Under the pieces are notes generated by a model. The model saw only the letters and a list, made by a program, of their open reading frames with translations. It did no database searches and was not told the origin of the DNA. The position numbers were made by a program, and so were the translations under genes. Of a stretch of 37,184 bases of DNA, positions 7,725 through 16,078 are shown piece by piece (within the stretch, counting starts at the first letter, position 1; each line of letters begins with the position of its first letter). Origin of the DNA: Candidatus Sumerlaeia bacterium (GTDB lineage Bacteria > Sumerlaeota > Sumerlaeia > SLMS01 > JAHLLQ01); contig JAHCAW010000043.1 in the NCBI GenBank assembly GCA_019634695.1, positions 1 to 37,184 of the forward strand. The letters are read 5' to 3'.

Positions 7725-8384
7725 GTGTCACGCAGTCAGCAAGGTGCCTCCCTTTCCGCGCGCCGGCATGCCGGCATGACCCTCGTCGAGCTGCTGCTCG
7801 CGCTCATCGTCTCCGTGCTGATCATCGGCTCGGCGAACGCGGTGTACCAGACGACGACGCGGGCATGGGATTCGGGGCGCTCGCGGTCCGAGACCGCCCA
7901 GTATGCCCGCGCCGCGCTCGACCTGATGGAGCGGTACATCGAGGCGGCCCTGCCCGCCGATGCCGAGGCCGGCGTCGTCTTCGAGACCGCGAGCGGCCTC
8001 ATCAAGGATACCGAACTCTCCGCCGATCGCCTCACCTTCTCGACGGTCGGCGGTCGCCATCTGCCCGAACGCGCCGGCGCGTCCGACCTCTTCGAGGTCC
8101 GCTTCTTCATCGAGCTCAACGAGCGCCTCGACGGCGAGCCGGCCCTGATGATGCGCCGACGCGCCTTCGCCACCGACGATCCCGACTATGCCGGCACCAC
8201 CGACGAGCTCGCCCCGCGCGTCGCCAGCTTCAATCTCACCTACTACGACGGCATCGAGTTCCTCGACGAATGGGAGGCCGAGGAGCTTCCGCGCGCCGTT
8301 CGCGTCGAGCTGCTCCTGTTCGATTTTTCCGCCGACGAACACCCCGTTTCCTACAGTCGCCTGATCGAGATCCGCACCCGCTGA
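7725..8384 (+). CDS. gspJ: Type II secretion system minor pseudopilin GspJ
   Basis: The 219-residue protein carries a prepilin signal ending RRHAG, cleaved before MTLVELLLALIVSVLIIG, with Glu at mature position 5. Size and following sequence fit GspJ. The frame is open back to 7263, through repeat B and out of frame over gspI, which cannot be real coding. I place the start at the GTG at 7725, giving a 17-residue leader. The ATG at 7776 would remove the leader entirely. There is no strong Shine-Dalgarno sequence (GAGGGA lies about 20 bases upstream), so efficient initiation is uncertain. The gap with the inserted repeat may have altered its expression. Confidence 0.87.
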   Translation: MSRSQQGASLSARRHAGMTLVELLLALIVSVLIIGSANAVYQTTTRAWDSGRSRSETAQYARAALDLMERYIEAALPADAEAGVVFETASGLIKDTELSADRLTFSTVGGRHLPERAGASDLFEVRFFIELNERLDGEPALMMRRRAFATDDPDYAGTTDELAPRVASFNLTYYDGIEFLDEWEAEELPRAVRVELLLFDFSADEHPVSYSRLIEIRTR

Positions 8385-8400
8385 TGGAGTCGCCGAACCG

Positions 8401-9768
8401 GTGAGCCGCACCCCGACATCGCCAGCACGCCGCCCCCGCGCAGCCGCCCTGCTGCTCGTGCTCTGGGTCGTCGTCCTGTTGTCGATCGTGCTCACGTCGT
8501 TCGCGTTGACCGCCCGCACGCAGATGCACGTCGTGACCAACATCGCCGAGGCCGCCACGCTGGACGCCATCGCCGAGGCGGGCGTCGAACGCGCCATCGC
8601 CGCGATCAAGTCCGACACCGTCCGGCCCGACACGTTGCGCGAGGAGTGGTTCGAATCCGACCGCGACTACCGCGACGTTGCCATCGGCGCGGGCACGTTC
8701 AGCCTCGAACGCGTGGACGTCCGCGGCCCGGACCCGCTGCCGGCGTGGGGCATCGAGGACGAGGCCTCCAAGCTGAATCTTCGCACCGCGACCAAGGAGA
8801 TGCTCGAGGCGTTCGGCGGCCTGACCCCGCCGCAGATCGACGCGCTGCTCGACTGGCAGGACGGCGACTCCGACGTGCGCGACGCCGGCGCCGAGGATGC
8901 CGTCTACTTCTCGCGCCGCAACGATCCCCATCCGGCGAAGAACCGCGCGCTCGACACGCTGATCGAACTCCTGCGCATCGACGGCTACGATCCGAACGTG
9001 CTGTGGGGCGAGGACTGGAATCGCAACGGCAAGCTCGACCCCAACGAGAACGACGGCGCCGCCAGCCTGCCGCCCGACAACCAGGACGGCGTGCTCGACC
9101 CGGGGATCTATCCCTACGTGACGCTCTGGTCGCGCGATGCCGAAAAGTCCGCCGATGGGCGCGAGCGCGTGAACATCAACGACGCGAGCGAGGACGAACT
9201 CAAGAAGGCGATCTCCGGCCTGACGGACGAGGAGGCCAAGGCGATCGTCGAGCACCGCGGCTCCTCCAAGTTCGACCGCGTCGGCCAACTCGTCGATGTC
9301 AAGAAGCCCGAAGAGAAGAAGGAATCGAGCGAAGGCGGGCAGGAGAATCAGGGGAACTCGAACCAGAACACCAACCGGCCGGACATGTTCGACAACAACC
9401 GGCTGAAGCAGATCGTCGACTACTGCCGCGTCGACGCCGACACCGAGAAGGTGGGGCGCGTGAACATCAACACGGCGCCGTCGCGCGTGCTGCGGGCGCT
9501 GCCGGGTCTGGACCAGGCCAAGGCCGCCGCCATCGTGTCGCGGCGCGAGGACGGCACGGTGTTCCGGTCCATCGCCGACCTGCTCGACGTGGGCGGCATC
9601 TCGCGCGAGGACTTCTCGAAGATTTCCCCGCACGTCACCGTCGCATCGGACCAGTTCCGCGTGCGCTCCGTGGCGCGCATCGAGGGCCTGCCGCGCACGC
9701 GCACGGTCACGGCCGTCCTGGACCGCTCGGGCGAACAGGTCCGCATCCTCTACTGGAATCGAGAATGA
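8401..9768 (+). CDS. gspK: Type II secretion system minor pseudopilin GspK
   Basis: GspK caps the pseudopilus tip. The 455-residue product (GTG start) has a basic N-terminus, then an AAALLLVLWVVVLLSIVLTSF helix without Glu5, as expected for GspK. The large T2SK domain includes two helix-hairpin-helix-like segments beginning VNINDASEDELKKAI (about 257) and VNINTAPSRVLRALPGL (about 354). Near residue 205 is an EF-hand-like loop, DWNRNGKLDPNEND, followed by DNQDGVLDPG, suggesting calcium binding. A Glu/Gln/Asn-rich low-complexity linker lies near residues 302-325. It is longer than the common 300-330 residues. The stop overlaps gspL (ATGA). Confidence 0.92.
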   Translation: MSRTPTSPARRPRAAALLLVLWVVVLLSIVLTSFALTARTQMHVVTNIAEAATLDAIAEAGVERAIAAIKSDTVRPDTLREEWFESDRDYRDVAIGAGTFSLERVDVRGPDPLPAWGIEDEASKLNLRTATKEMLEAFGGLTPPQIDALLDWQDGDSDVRDAGAEDAVYFSRRNDPHPAKNRALDTLIELLRIDGYDPNVLWGEDWNRNGKLDPNENDGAASLPPDNQDGVLDPGIYPYVTLWSRDAEKSADGRERVNINDASEDELKKAISGLTDEEAKAIVEHRGSSKFDRVGQLVDVKKPEEKKESSEGGQENQGNSNQNTNRPDMFDNNRLKQIVDYCRVDADTEKVGRVNINTAPSRVLRALPGLDQAKAAAIVSRREDGTVFRSIADLLDVGGISREDFSKISPHVTVASDQFRVRSVARIEGLPRTRTVTAVLDRSGEQVRILYWNRE

Positions 9769-11135
9769 GCCGACATCGCACACTCGTGATCTTCGCGGTC
9801 GCTCCCGAGGGAGCGGAGGGCCTGCGCGCCCGGCACGTCGGCGCGGCCGGCTGGCAGGTCGAACGGCATGACCGGCACGTCTGGAGCGGCGCGCCGGCGG
9901 ACCGCGCGAACGAGCTCGCGGCCTTCCTGCGCGAACTCGCCGGCCCGGCATCCCGCAAGCCCGCCGCCGTCGCGTTGCTGCACCCGCAGGCCACCGTCTG
10001 CGCGCACGCCGAGATTCCCAATGCGGACGCGCGCGCGGTGGGCGAGTTCCTTGCCCTGTGGGCCGAGCGCCGCTGGCCGGCCGCCGCGCACGGCACGCTG
10101 CGCACGGCCTGGCGTCGCATCCCCGCCGAGCACGGCAAGGCCCGTGCGCTCGTTGCCGCCACGCGCGAGGAGCAGGCCGTCGTGATCGAGCGCGCCTGTG
10201 CGGCGGCGAATCTCTCACTGCTGGCGATCGCGCCCGCGGCCGATTGTCTGGCCCGCACGGCGCACGCCGCCGAACCGAAGAAGGACGGGATCGTCCTGGA
10301 GCTCGAGCCTGCCGGCGCAACGGTTCTGCAAGTCGTCGCCGGCCAGACGGTGGACTTCGCCTGGTTCCCGGCGAACGAACGCGCCGACGCGCCGGCCTCC
10401 CGCCATGCGCTTGCAGGCTTCCACGTTGCCGAGCACCGCACGCACCACGCCGACGCGATGCTGCTGCTGGCGGGGCAGGATGCGGCACGCGTTGCGGAGT
10501 CCTTCCCGGGTGTCGATGCCGCGGCGGCCAACGGCTGGGCGCGCTCATGGCGCGAGGGCATCGGCGTCGTCGACGAGAAGGCCTTCGAGAACATCGGGCC
10601 CGCCTTGGGCGGTGCGCTGAAGGCCGCCACACAGGGGCGCCACGACTGGATGAGTTTCGTCACGCGCCCCTCGCCCGGGGCGTCGCTGCGCCGCCTTGCG
10701 CTGTCGCGCCGGGGTGCGCTCGTCGCCGTCGCCGTGCTCGCCACGCTGATTGTGCTCTGGATGGCCGCGGGCCAACTGGAGCAACGCCTGCGCGACTCCG
10801 CCCAGACGCGCGCCGCGACGATCACGGTCGATCTCGAGGCCACCGACGGCAACCTGCGCCTGCTCGCCGATCTGGAGGGCAAGCGCCGCGACGTCGTCGG
10901 CATCCTGCTGGAGCTCGGCGAGCTGCGCCCCGACGGCACGCTCATCGAGGAGTTCCAGATCGACACGCGCGGCAACTTCACGCTCGGCGGCAAGGCGCCC
11001 TCGTTCGCCACCGTCGAGCAGTTCGTCGTCCGCCTCAACGGCAGCCGCACGTTCCGGCAAGTGGTGACCCAATCGACCGTCAGGCAGGACCAGACCATCA
11101 AGTTCGCCGTTCGCGGCCGACTGGGAGGAGCGTGA
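9765..11135 (+). CDS. gspL: Type II secretion system assembly protein GspL (PilM/PilN-like)
   Basis: GspL links the cytoplasmic ATPase to the inner-membrane platform. The 456-residue protein has a cytoplasmic region (about 1-310) with the weakly conserved, actin-fold character of GspL/PilM. One membrane helix (about 316-336, VAVAVLATLIVLWMAAG) follows, then a periplasmic PilN-like domain with coiled-coil character and a ferredoxin-like end. Sequence conservation in this family is low, so the call relies on domain layout and on the position between gspK and the PilO-like gspM. The ATG at 9765 overlaps the gspK stop, and four bases separate its stop from the next gene. Confidence 0.85.
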   Translation: MSRHRTLVIFAVAPEGAEGLRARHVGAAGWQVERHDRHVWSGAPADRANELAAFLRELAGPASRKPAAVALLHPQATVCAHAEIPNADARAVGEFLALWAERRWPAAAHGTLRTAWRRIPAEHGKARALVAATREEQAVVIERACAAANLSLLAIAPAADCLARTAHAAEPKKDGIVLELEPAGATVLQVVAGQTVDFAWFPANERADAPASRHALAGFHVAEHRTHHADAMLLLAGQDAARVAESFPGVDAAAANGWARSWREGIGVVDEKAFENIGPALGGALKAATQGRHDWMSFVTRPSPGASLRRLALSRRGALVAVAVLATLIVLWMAAGQLEQRLRDSAQTRAATITVDLEATDGNLRLLADLEGKRRDVVGILLELGELRPDGTLIEEFQIDTRGNFTLGGKAPSFATVEQFVVRLNGSRTFRQVVTQSTVRQDQTIKFAVRGRLGGA

Positions 11136-11139
11136 TCCG

Positions 11140-11703
11140 ATGTCGGCACGCGAACGGATACTGATCGGGGCGGCGGCGGGCGTGGTGCTCGTGTTCGTGC
11201 TCGCCTTCGTGCTGGTGCCGCGAATGGGCGGCAGCGGGCGCATGGCACCCTCGGCGCGCGCGGGCAGTCTCGCCGCGATTCGCTCCGACGCCGAGGCGCG
11301 CGTCCGCCAATCGTCGCGACTGCGCGAGACGGCCGCGGACCTGTCGGTGAAGCTGCCCACCGTGCCCCCGGACGAACAGATCGAACAGATCGTCAAGGGC
11401 GTCGAGATGGTCATCCAGAAGTCGGGCATCGAGTTGACCGCCTTCTCGCCGCGCACGTCGGGCGGACGCGACACGCGCCAACGCCGCGCCGGCAACCTGA
11501 TCCAGTTCGACCTGCGCTTCGCCGCCCAGCACGCCGCGCTCTTCGGCTTCTTCAAGAACCTCGAGGAGGAGGGCCTGCCCTGGATCGTCGAGTCGATCGA
11601 CGTGCGGATGCGCCAGAACGAACCGCAGAAGGTGGATGTCGTCCTGGCGATGGCGTTCATGCTCCTCGAGCCGATGCCGGCCGAGCCGGAGGTGAAGAAA
11701 TGA
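11140..11703 (+). CDS. gspM: Type II secretion system protein GspM (PilO-like)
   Basis: This is a 187-residue bitopic inner-membrane protein: a short cytoplasmic N-terminus, one membrane helix (about residues 6-26, LIGAAAGVVLVFVLAFVLVP), a helical stretch, then a small ferredoxin-like domain ending in QKVDVVLAMAFMLLEP. Size, topology and place directly after gspL fit GspM/PilO, which dimerises with GspL in the assembly platform. Primary sequence is weakly conserved in this family. Its stop overlaps the start of the next gene (ATGA), indicating translational coupling. Confidence 0.82.
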   Translation: MSARERILIGAAAGVVLVFVLAFVLVPRMGGSGRMAPSARAGSLAAIRSDAEARVRQSSRLRETAADLSVKLPTVPPDEQIEQIVKGVEMVIQKSGIELTAFSPRTSGGRDTRQRRAGNLIQFDLRFAAQHAALFGFFKNLEEEGLPWIVESIDVRMRQNEPQKVDVVLAMAFMLLEPMPAEPEVKK

Positions 11704-12230
11704 CCGTCGCCCGTCGCGCCGTGGGCTACACGGCACTCGCGTTCGTGGCACTGCTGGCCCTGCCGGGTTGGCGGGCGGGCAGCGCCGCGCTGGACTATCT
11801 GGCGGTCCGGCATGCTGCCGAGTCGTGGGCGAAGCAACGCGAGGAGGCCGCCGCCAAAGCCGACGCGCCCGCTGCCACGCCCACGCCCACGCCCGAGCCG
11901 ACCCCACCCGCGCCGAACGGCGAGGCGGCAACGCCGACCCCGGCCAAGTCGAAACCCGACCCCAAGGCCCAACGCGCCGAACGCATCGCCAAGTGGCAGG
12001 CCGGCGGCCTGTTCGGTCCGCCGCCGCCCCAGATGCCTCCGCCCACGCTGAGCGCCATCATCGGCAACGCGGCGATTCTAAACGGCCAGCCGATGAAGGT
12101 CGGCGACAGCGCGCCGGACGGCTCGAAGATCGTCGAGATCCACAACAACCGCGTGGTGCTGGAGAAGAACGGCGCACGCAATGAACTCATCCTCTTCGAG
12201 GCCCTCAAGCCGCAGGCCGCACAGAAGTAG
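11700..12230 (+). CDS. gspC: GspC-like (PilP-like) T2SS coupling protein
   Basis: The 176-residue product has an N-terminal membrane helix (about 7-28) and a Pro/Thr/Ala-rich periplasmic linker (about 55-95) with repeated TPTP motifs. The compact C-terminal domain (about 117-170) reads SAIIGNAAILNGQPMKVGD and ends with VVLEKNGARNELILFE. This layout and the final beta-strands match the homology-region domain of GspC and the related PilP, which bind the secretin periplasmic domains. No PDZ or coiled-coil domain follows, so it is a short variant. Gene order, directly before the secretin, supports the role. The gspC symbol is by function and position. Confidence 0.72.
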   Translation: MTVARRAVGYTALAFVALLALPGWRAGSAALDYLAVRHAAESWAKQREEAAAKADAPAATPTPTPEPTPPAPNGEAATPTPAKSKPDPKAQRAERIAKWQAGGLFGPPPPQMPPPTLSAIIGNAAILNGQPMKVGDSAPDGSKIVEIHNNRVVLEKNGARNELILFEALKPQAAQK

Positions 12231-12286
12231 TCGCATTGCCCAAGCAACACCAGCCCGCAACGCCATCGCTTCCAGGGAGTCCGTCG

Positions 12287-15127
12287 ATGAAGAACATGTG
12301 GTGCAGCTTCGAGGTGAATCGCACGGGAGCATGGGCCGCGCTGGCTCTTGCCGTGGTGTTCGGCTGCCTGAGTCCGACGGCGCTGCCCGCCCAGGAGCCG
12401 GACGCGACCGCCGTGGCAGCGGAAGGTCCCGAGGCAGCCGCTCCCGCCGAGGGCGGCGAGACTCCCGCACCCGAGCCGACGCCCGAGCCCGACCCCGACG
12501 CGCCGATCGACTTCAATCTCAAGAACGCCAACATCGACAGCGTCGTCCACTTCCTGACGCAGCACACCGGCAAGCCGGTGATGCGCAACAAGGCCGTCCA
12601 GGCGCAGCTCACCATCAGCGCCCCCGAGAAGATTCCGCCCTATCAGGCGCTGGACCTGATCTACGACTCGCTTCGCCTCGAAGGCTTCGTCGTCATCGAG
12701 ACCGAGGACCTCTTGCAGATCATCCCCGCCGATCAGGCGAAGAACTTCGACATCATGACCTTCGTCGATCCGCTGCCCGAACTGGTTGCGCGCCAGAAGG
12801 GGCGCATCATCCGCAAGATCATCCCGCTGGCCAACGTGCGCGCGGCCGCCATGAAGGAACGCCTCGATCCCTTCCTCGGCAAGCACGCCTCGATCACCGC
12901 CGACGAGCGCACCAACAAGCTGCTCGTCACCGACACCGTCCGCAACATCGAGCGCTACGAGCGCATCCTCACCGAGCTCGACATCGTCGGCTTCGACAAC
13001 ATGGACGTGCGGATCGTCGAGTTGCAGCACGCCGACGCGGCGGTGCTGACGGAGATTCTGAAGGAGACGATCCTGAAGGCGATGCCGGCGACGCGGCCGG
13101 GGGGCGACCGCGCACCCGAGGGCACCGTCGTCGTCATGCACGACGTGCGCACCAACGCCCTGGTCGTGGCCGCGCCGATCGAGCGCATGAACACGCTGGT
13201 GGACTTCATCCAGCGCCTCGACGTGCCGAAGCCCCGCGAGATCGGCGTCCACGTCGTGGAGATCAAGTACGCCGAGGCGCAGAGCATCGCCACCTCGATC
13301 ACGGACATCTTCCGCCGGCGCACGGTGGGCCGCTCGCTGATGGAGACCATCGAGGTCCGCGCCACCGGCCGCGGCAACGCCCTGCTCGTGCTCGCCTCCG
13401 AGGAAAACCTCCAGACGGTGCTGGATGTCGTGCACGCGCTCGACACCGAGGAGATGCAGAAGCGCGAGACCCGCAAGTTCGAGCTCAAGCACCTCGATGC
13501 CGAGGACACCGCCAAGGAGCTGGCGAAGCTTTACGGCGACGTCCAGAGCCAGCGCAATCCGTGGATGTTCTTCGGCGGCGGGCGTTCCGAAATGGAGGTC
13601 AAGTTCGTCCCGCTCACGCGCACGAACATGATCCTGGCCATCGCGCCGCCGTCGGAGTTCAAGCTCATCGAGTCGCTCGTCACCGAGATCGACCGTCCGA
13701 TCGAGGTCGACGAAATCCTGCCGAAGTTCTACCACCTCAAGTACGCCAAGGCGGCCGACGTCGAGAAGATCCTCAACGGCGTCTTCTCGATCCCTCAGAC
13801 GACGCGCAACTACTGGGATTACTGGTACGGCAGCAGCACCGAGGAGAAGTCCGGGGTCGGCCGGCTGACCGGCAAGATGAAGTTCGTCGCCGACGAGTCC
13901 ACCAACTCGATCATCGCGATCACCAACAACGCGGCGAACTACCCGGTGGTGGACCGCATGATCGAGCGCATCGACAAGTCGCACCCCGAACTCGCCAACA
14001 CGATGATCATCAGCCTGAAGCACGCCAACGCCGAGCGCCTGTCGCAGACGCTCAACACGCTGTTCGGCAAGCCGGCCGCCGAGAAGGCCGAGAACGAGAA
14101 CCCGCAGTTCGCCTACTGGTGGGGCGCGCAGGAACGCCGCGAGGACGCCCGGCCCATCTCGAACCTTATCGACCAGGTGCGCTTCGTCCCCGACCCGCGC
14201 ACGAACTCCGTCCTCGTCACCACCGCCTCCCAGAACTTCGAGGTCATCCGCGGATTCATCCAGGACCTCGACCGCGACGAGCCGCAGGCCCTGATCCGCG
14301 TCCGCATCATGGAGGTGAAACGCAACAAGGACAAGCGCCTCGGCCTGCGCTGGACCCCCGGAGCCGGCACCTACAGCCCCGAGGACCTCGAGAACTCCAT
14401 CCGCATCATGCAGGGCCTGGACTTCGTCGATACCTTCGGCGGCACAAACCTGCCGGGCACCACCACCAGCGTCTCGACCACCTCGATGACCGGTCGCACT
14501 CTGGGCGCCACCGTCGACGGCAGCCGTGGCGTTCTCGGCACCTCCGTCAACCTCGACCTCCTCTTCCAGATGCTGCTCAAGAACCTGGACTCCGAGATCG
14601 TCATCAGCCCGATCCTCTACGTCTCCAACAACGAGAAGGGCCGGATCTTCGTCGGAGAGAACATCCCGCGCCTGAAGGACTCGCAGCTCACCTCCGAGGG
14701 CACGCGCAACGACAGCTTCGAGAACCAGGACATCGGCATCGACATGACAATCACGCCGAACATCAACCGCGAGGGCGTCGTGGTGCTCAACGTGCAGCTC
14801 AGCACCTCGCAGACGACCGGCGAGACGCGTTTCGGCAGCGACATCCTGCAGAAGCGCGAGTACAACACGAAGGTCGCCGTGCGCGATGGCGAGACGATGG
14901 TGCTCGGCGGCATCCGCCTCGTCACCAAGCAGGAGACGGTGCGGAAGTGGCCGATCCTGGGCGACATTCCGCTGCTGGGCCAGCTCTTCCGCAACCGCGT
15001 CGTCGTCGACGACATGAGCGACCTGTACGCCTTCATCACCCCGGAGGTGATCGCGAACGACGAGGAGGCACGCAAGGTGACCGAAGGCATCGAGGCCTCC
15101 GTCGGCCGCGCCGACGAACCCGAGTGA
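12287..15127 (+). CDS. gspD: Type II secretion system secretin GspD, extended form
   Basis: GspD forms the outer-membrane channel. The 946-residue precursor has a signal peptide ending near LSPTALPAQ and a Pro/Glu linker. An N0-like domain (IDFNLKNANIDSVVHFLTQ, from about 73) comes next. Six KH-like N modules then start near residues 184, 246, 327, 401, 485 and 578, each with a helix of the KHANAERLSQTL type. The secretin core starts near 666 and ends with RKWPILGDIPLLGQLF. Typical GspD proteins have N0 plus three N modules in about 650 residues, so this one is extended. I chose the ATG at 12287, with AGGGAG 8 bases upstream, over a TTG at 12236. No C-terminal pilotin-binding motif is evident and no gspS is nearby. 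Confidence 0.93.
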   Translation: MKNMWCSFEVNRTGAWAALALAVVFGCLSPTALPAQEPDATAVAAEGPEAAAPAEGGETPAPEPTPEPDPDAPIDFNLKNANIDSVVHFLTQHTGKPVMRNKAVQAQLTISAPEKIPPYQALDLIYDSLRLEGFVVIETEDLLQIIPADQAKNFDIMTFVDPLPELVARQKGRIIRKIIPLANVRAAAMKERLDPFLGKHASITADERTNKLLVTDTVRNIERYERILTELDIVGFDNMDVRIVELQHADAAVLTEILKETILKAMPATRPGGDRAPEGTVVVMHDVRTNALVVAAPIERMNTLVDFIQRLDVPKPREIGVHVVEIKYAEAQSIATSITDIFRRRTVGRSLMETIEVRATGRGNALLVLASEENLQTVLDVVHALDTEEMQKRETRKFELKHLDAEDTAKELAKLYGDVQSQRNPWMFFGGGRSEMEVKFVPLTRTNMILAIAPPSEFKLIESLVTEIDRPIEVDEILPKFYHLKYAKAADVEKILNGVFSIPQTTRNYWDYWYGSSTEEKSGVGRLTGKMKFVADESTNSIIAITNNAANYPVVDRMIERIDKSHPELANTMIISLKHANAERLSQTLNTLFGKPAAEKAENENPQFAYWWGAQERREDARPISNLIDQVRFVPDPRTNSVLVTTASQNFEVIRGFIQDLDRDEPQALIRVRIMEVKRNKDKRLGLRWTPGAGTYSPEDLENSIRIMQGLDFVDTFGGTNLPGTTTSVSTTSMTGRTLGATVDGSRGVLGTSVNLDLLFQMLLKNLDSEIVISPILYVSNNEKGRIFVGENIPRLKDSQLTSEGTRNDSFENQDIGIDMTITPNINREGVVVLNVQLSTSQTTGETRFGSDILQKREYNTKVAVRDGETMVLGGIRLVTKQETVRKWPILGDIPLLGQLFRNRVVVDDMSDLYAFITPEVIANDEEARKVTEGIEASVGRADEPE

Positions 15128-15179
15128 CCCCTGCCGAGGCTTCGGCCCGCTGCCCGTCACAAAGCCGTGCTGCTCCCCT

Positions 15180-15213
15180 GCCGGGCCCGCAAGTCGGGCC
15201 CGGCCAGTCTTTT
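15180..15213 (+). terminator. Rho-independent terminator after the T2SS operon
   Basis: GCCGGGCCCG and CGGGCCCGGC form a perfect 10-bp GC stem around the loop CAAGT, followed within a few bases by TCTTTTA. It lies 53 bases after the gspD stop and before the next gene, in the correct orientation to end the operon. Confidence 0.75.
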
Positions 15214-15280
15214 ATGGCCCCTCCCGTGCTGGCACTCGTCGTGCTTTACCGGGACGTGGCGCTCCGGGAGGGCGCCGTGC

Positions 15281-16078
15281 ATGACTCTCGGCAATCCCCT
15301 CACGCTTGCCCTGCTCGGTTGGCTCGCCATGGCGCTGGCGATGGCGGTGCTGTACGCGGTCGGCCGCGCCCGCGGCAACCATGCCCTCGTCGATGTCGGC
15401 TGGGCGGCCGGCATGGGCGTGCTCGCGCTGGCGTTCGCGGCGCTGATTGACGGCGATCCGGCGCGACGGACGGTCGTGGGTCTGCTCGCGGCCGTCTGGG
15501 GACTTCGTCTGGCCACGCACCTCGTCGTCCACCGCGTGCTCGGCAAGGGCGAGGACGGGCGCTACAGCGACATGCGCGAGGCTCTCGGCACGCGCGCCGA
15601 ACCGGTCTTCTTCGTCTTCTATCAGATCCAGGCCTTCTGGGCGATTCTCTTCTCGGTGCCGATTCTGGTGGCGCTGTCGAATCCGCGCGCCGGCCTGGGG
15701 ATGTGGGATGCTGTCGGCGTGGCAATCTGGCTTGTCGCGGTCGCGGGCGAGACGCTCGCCGACCGCCAGCTTGCCGCCTTCCGCAAGGATCCGGCGAACC
15801 GCGGGCGCACGTGCCGCGTCGGCCTGTGGCGCACCTCCCGCCACCCGAACTACTTCTTCGAGTGGATTCACTGGTTCGCCTACGTGGCGTTTGCCATCGG
15901 GTCCGGTTGGTGGTGGCTCGCGCTCGGCGGCCCGTTGGTGATGATCGTCTTCCTCTTCAAGGTGACGGGCATTCCGTGGGTCGAGAAGCGTGCCCTGCAG
16001 AACAAGCCCGACTATCGCGACTACATCGAGACGACCAGCGTCTTCATCCCCATGCCTCCAAGGAGCCGTACCTCGTGA
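15281..16078 (+). CDS. DUF1295 family membrane protein (steroid 5-alpha-reductase-like)
   Basis: This is a 265-residue polytopic membrane protein with about six hydrophobic segments. The C-terminal motif GLWRTSRHPNYFFEW (about 181-195) and the final NKPDYRDYIETTSVFIP are hallmarks of DUF1295. That family is related to steroid 5-alpha-reductases and isoprenylcysteine methyltransferases, and members probably use NADPH or SAM on lipid substrates. The activity of bacterial members is mostly unproven. The ATG at 15281 follows GGGAGG with 9 bases spacing. Earlier in-frame codons run through the terminator hairpin and are rejected. Its stop overlaps the GTG of the downstream lipid-methyltransferase-like gene, so both probably act on the same lipid. 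Confidence 0.85.
   Translation: MTLGNPLTLALLGWLAMALAMAVLYAVGRARGNHALVDVGWAAGMGVLALAFAALIDGDPARRTVVGLLAAVWGLRLATHLVVHRVLGKGEDGRYSDMREALGTRAEPVFFVFYQIQAFWAILFSVPILVALSNPRAGLGMWDAVGVAIWLVAVAGETLADRQLAAFRKDPANRGRTCRVGLWRTSRHPNYFFEWIHWFAYVAFAIGSGWWWLALGGPLVMIVFLFKVTGIPWVEKRALQNKPDYRDYIETTSVFIPMPPRSRTS

Noticed and set aside
11795..15160. 1121-codon minus-strand frame opposite the secretin
   Set aside because: It is long only because of codon bias in gspD. The translation is rich in Asp, Val, Leu and His repeats typical of antisense frames, with no recognisable domain.
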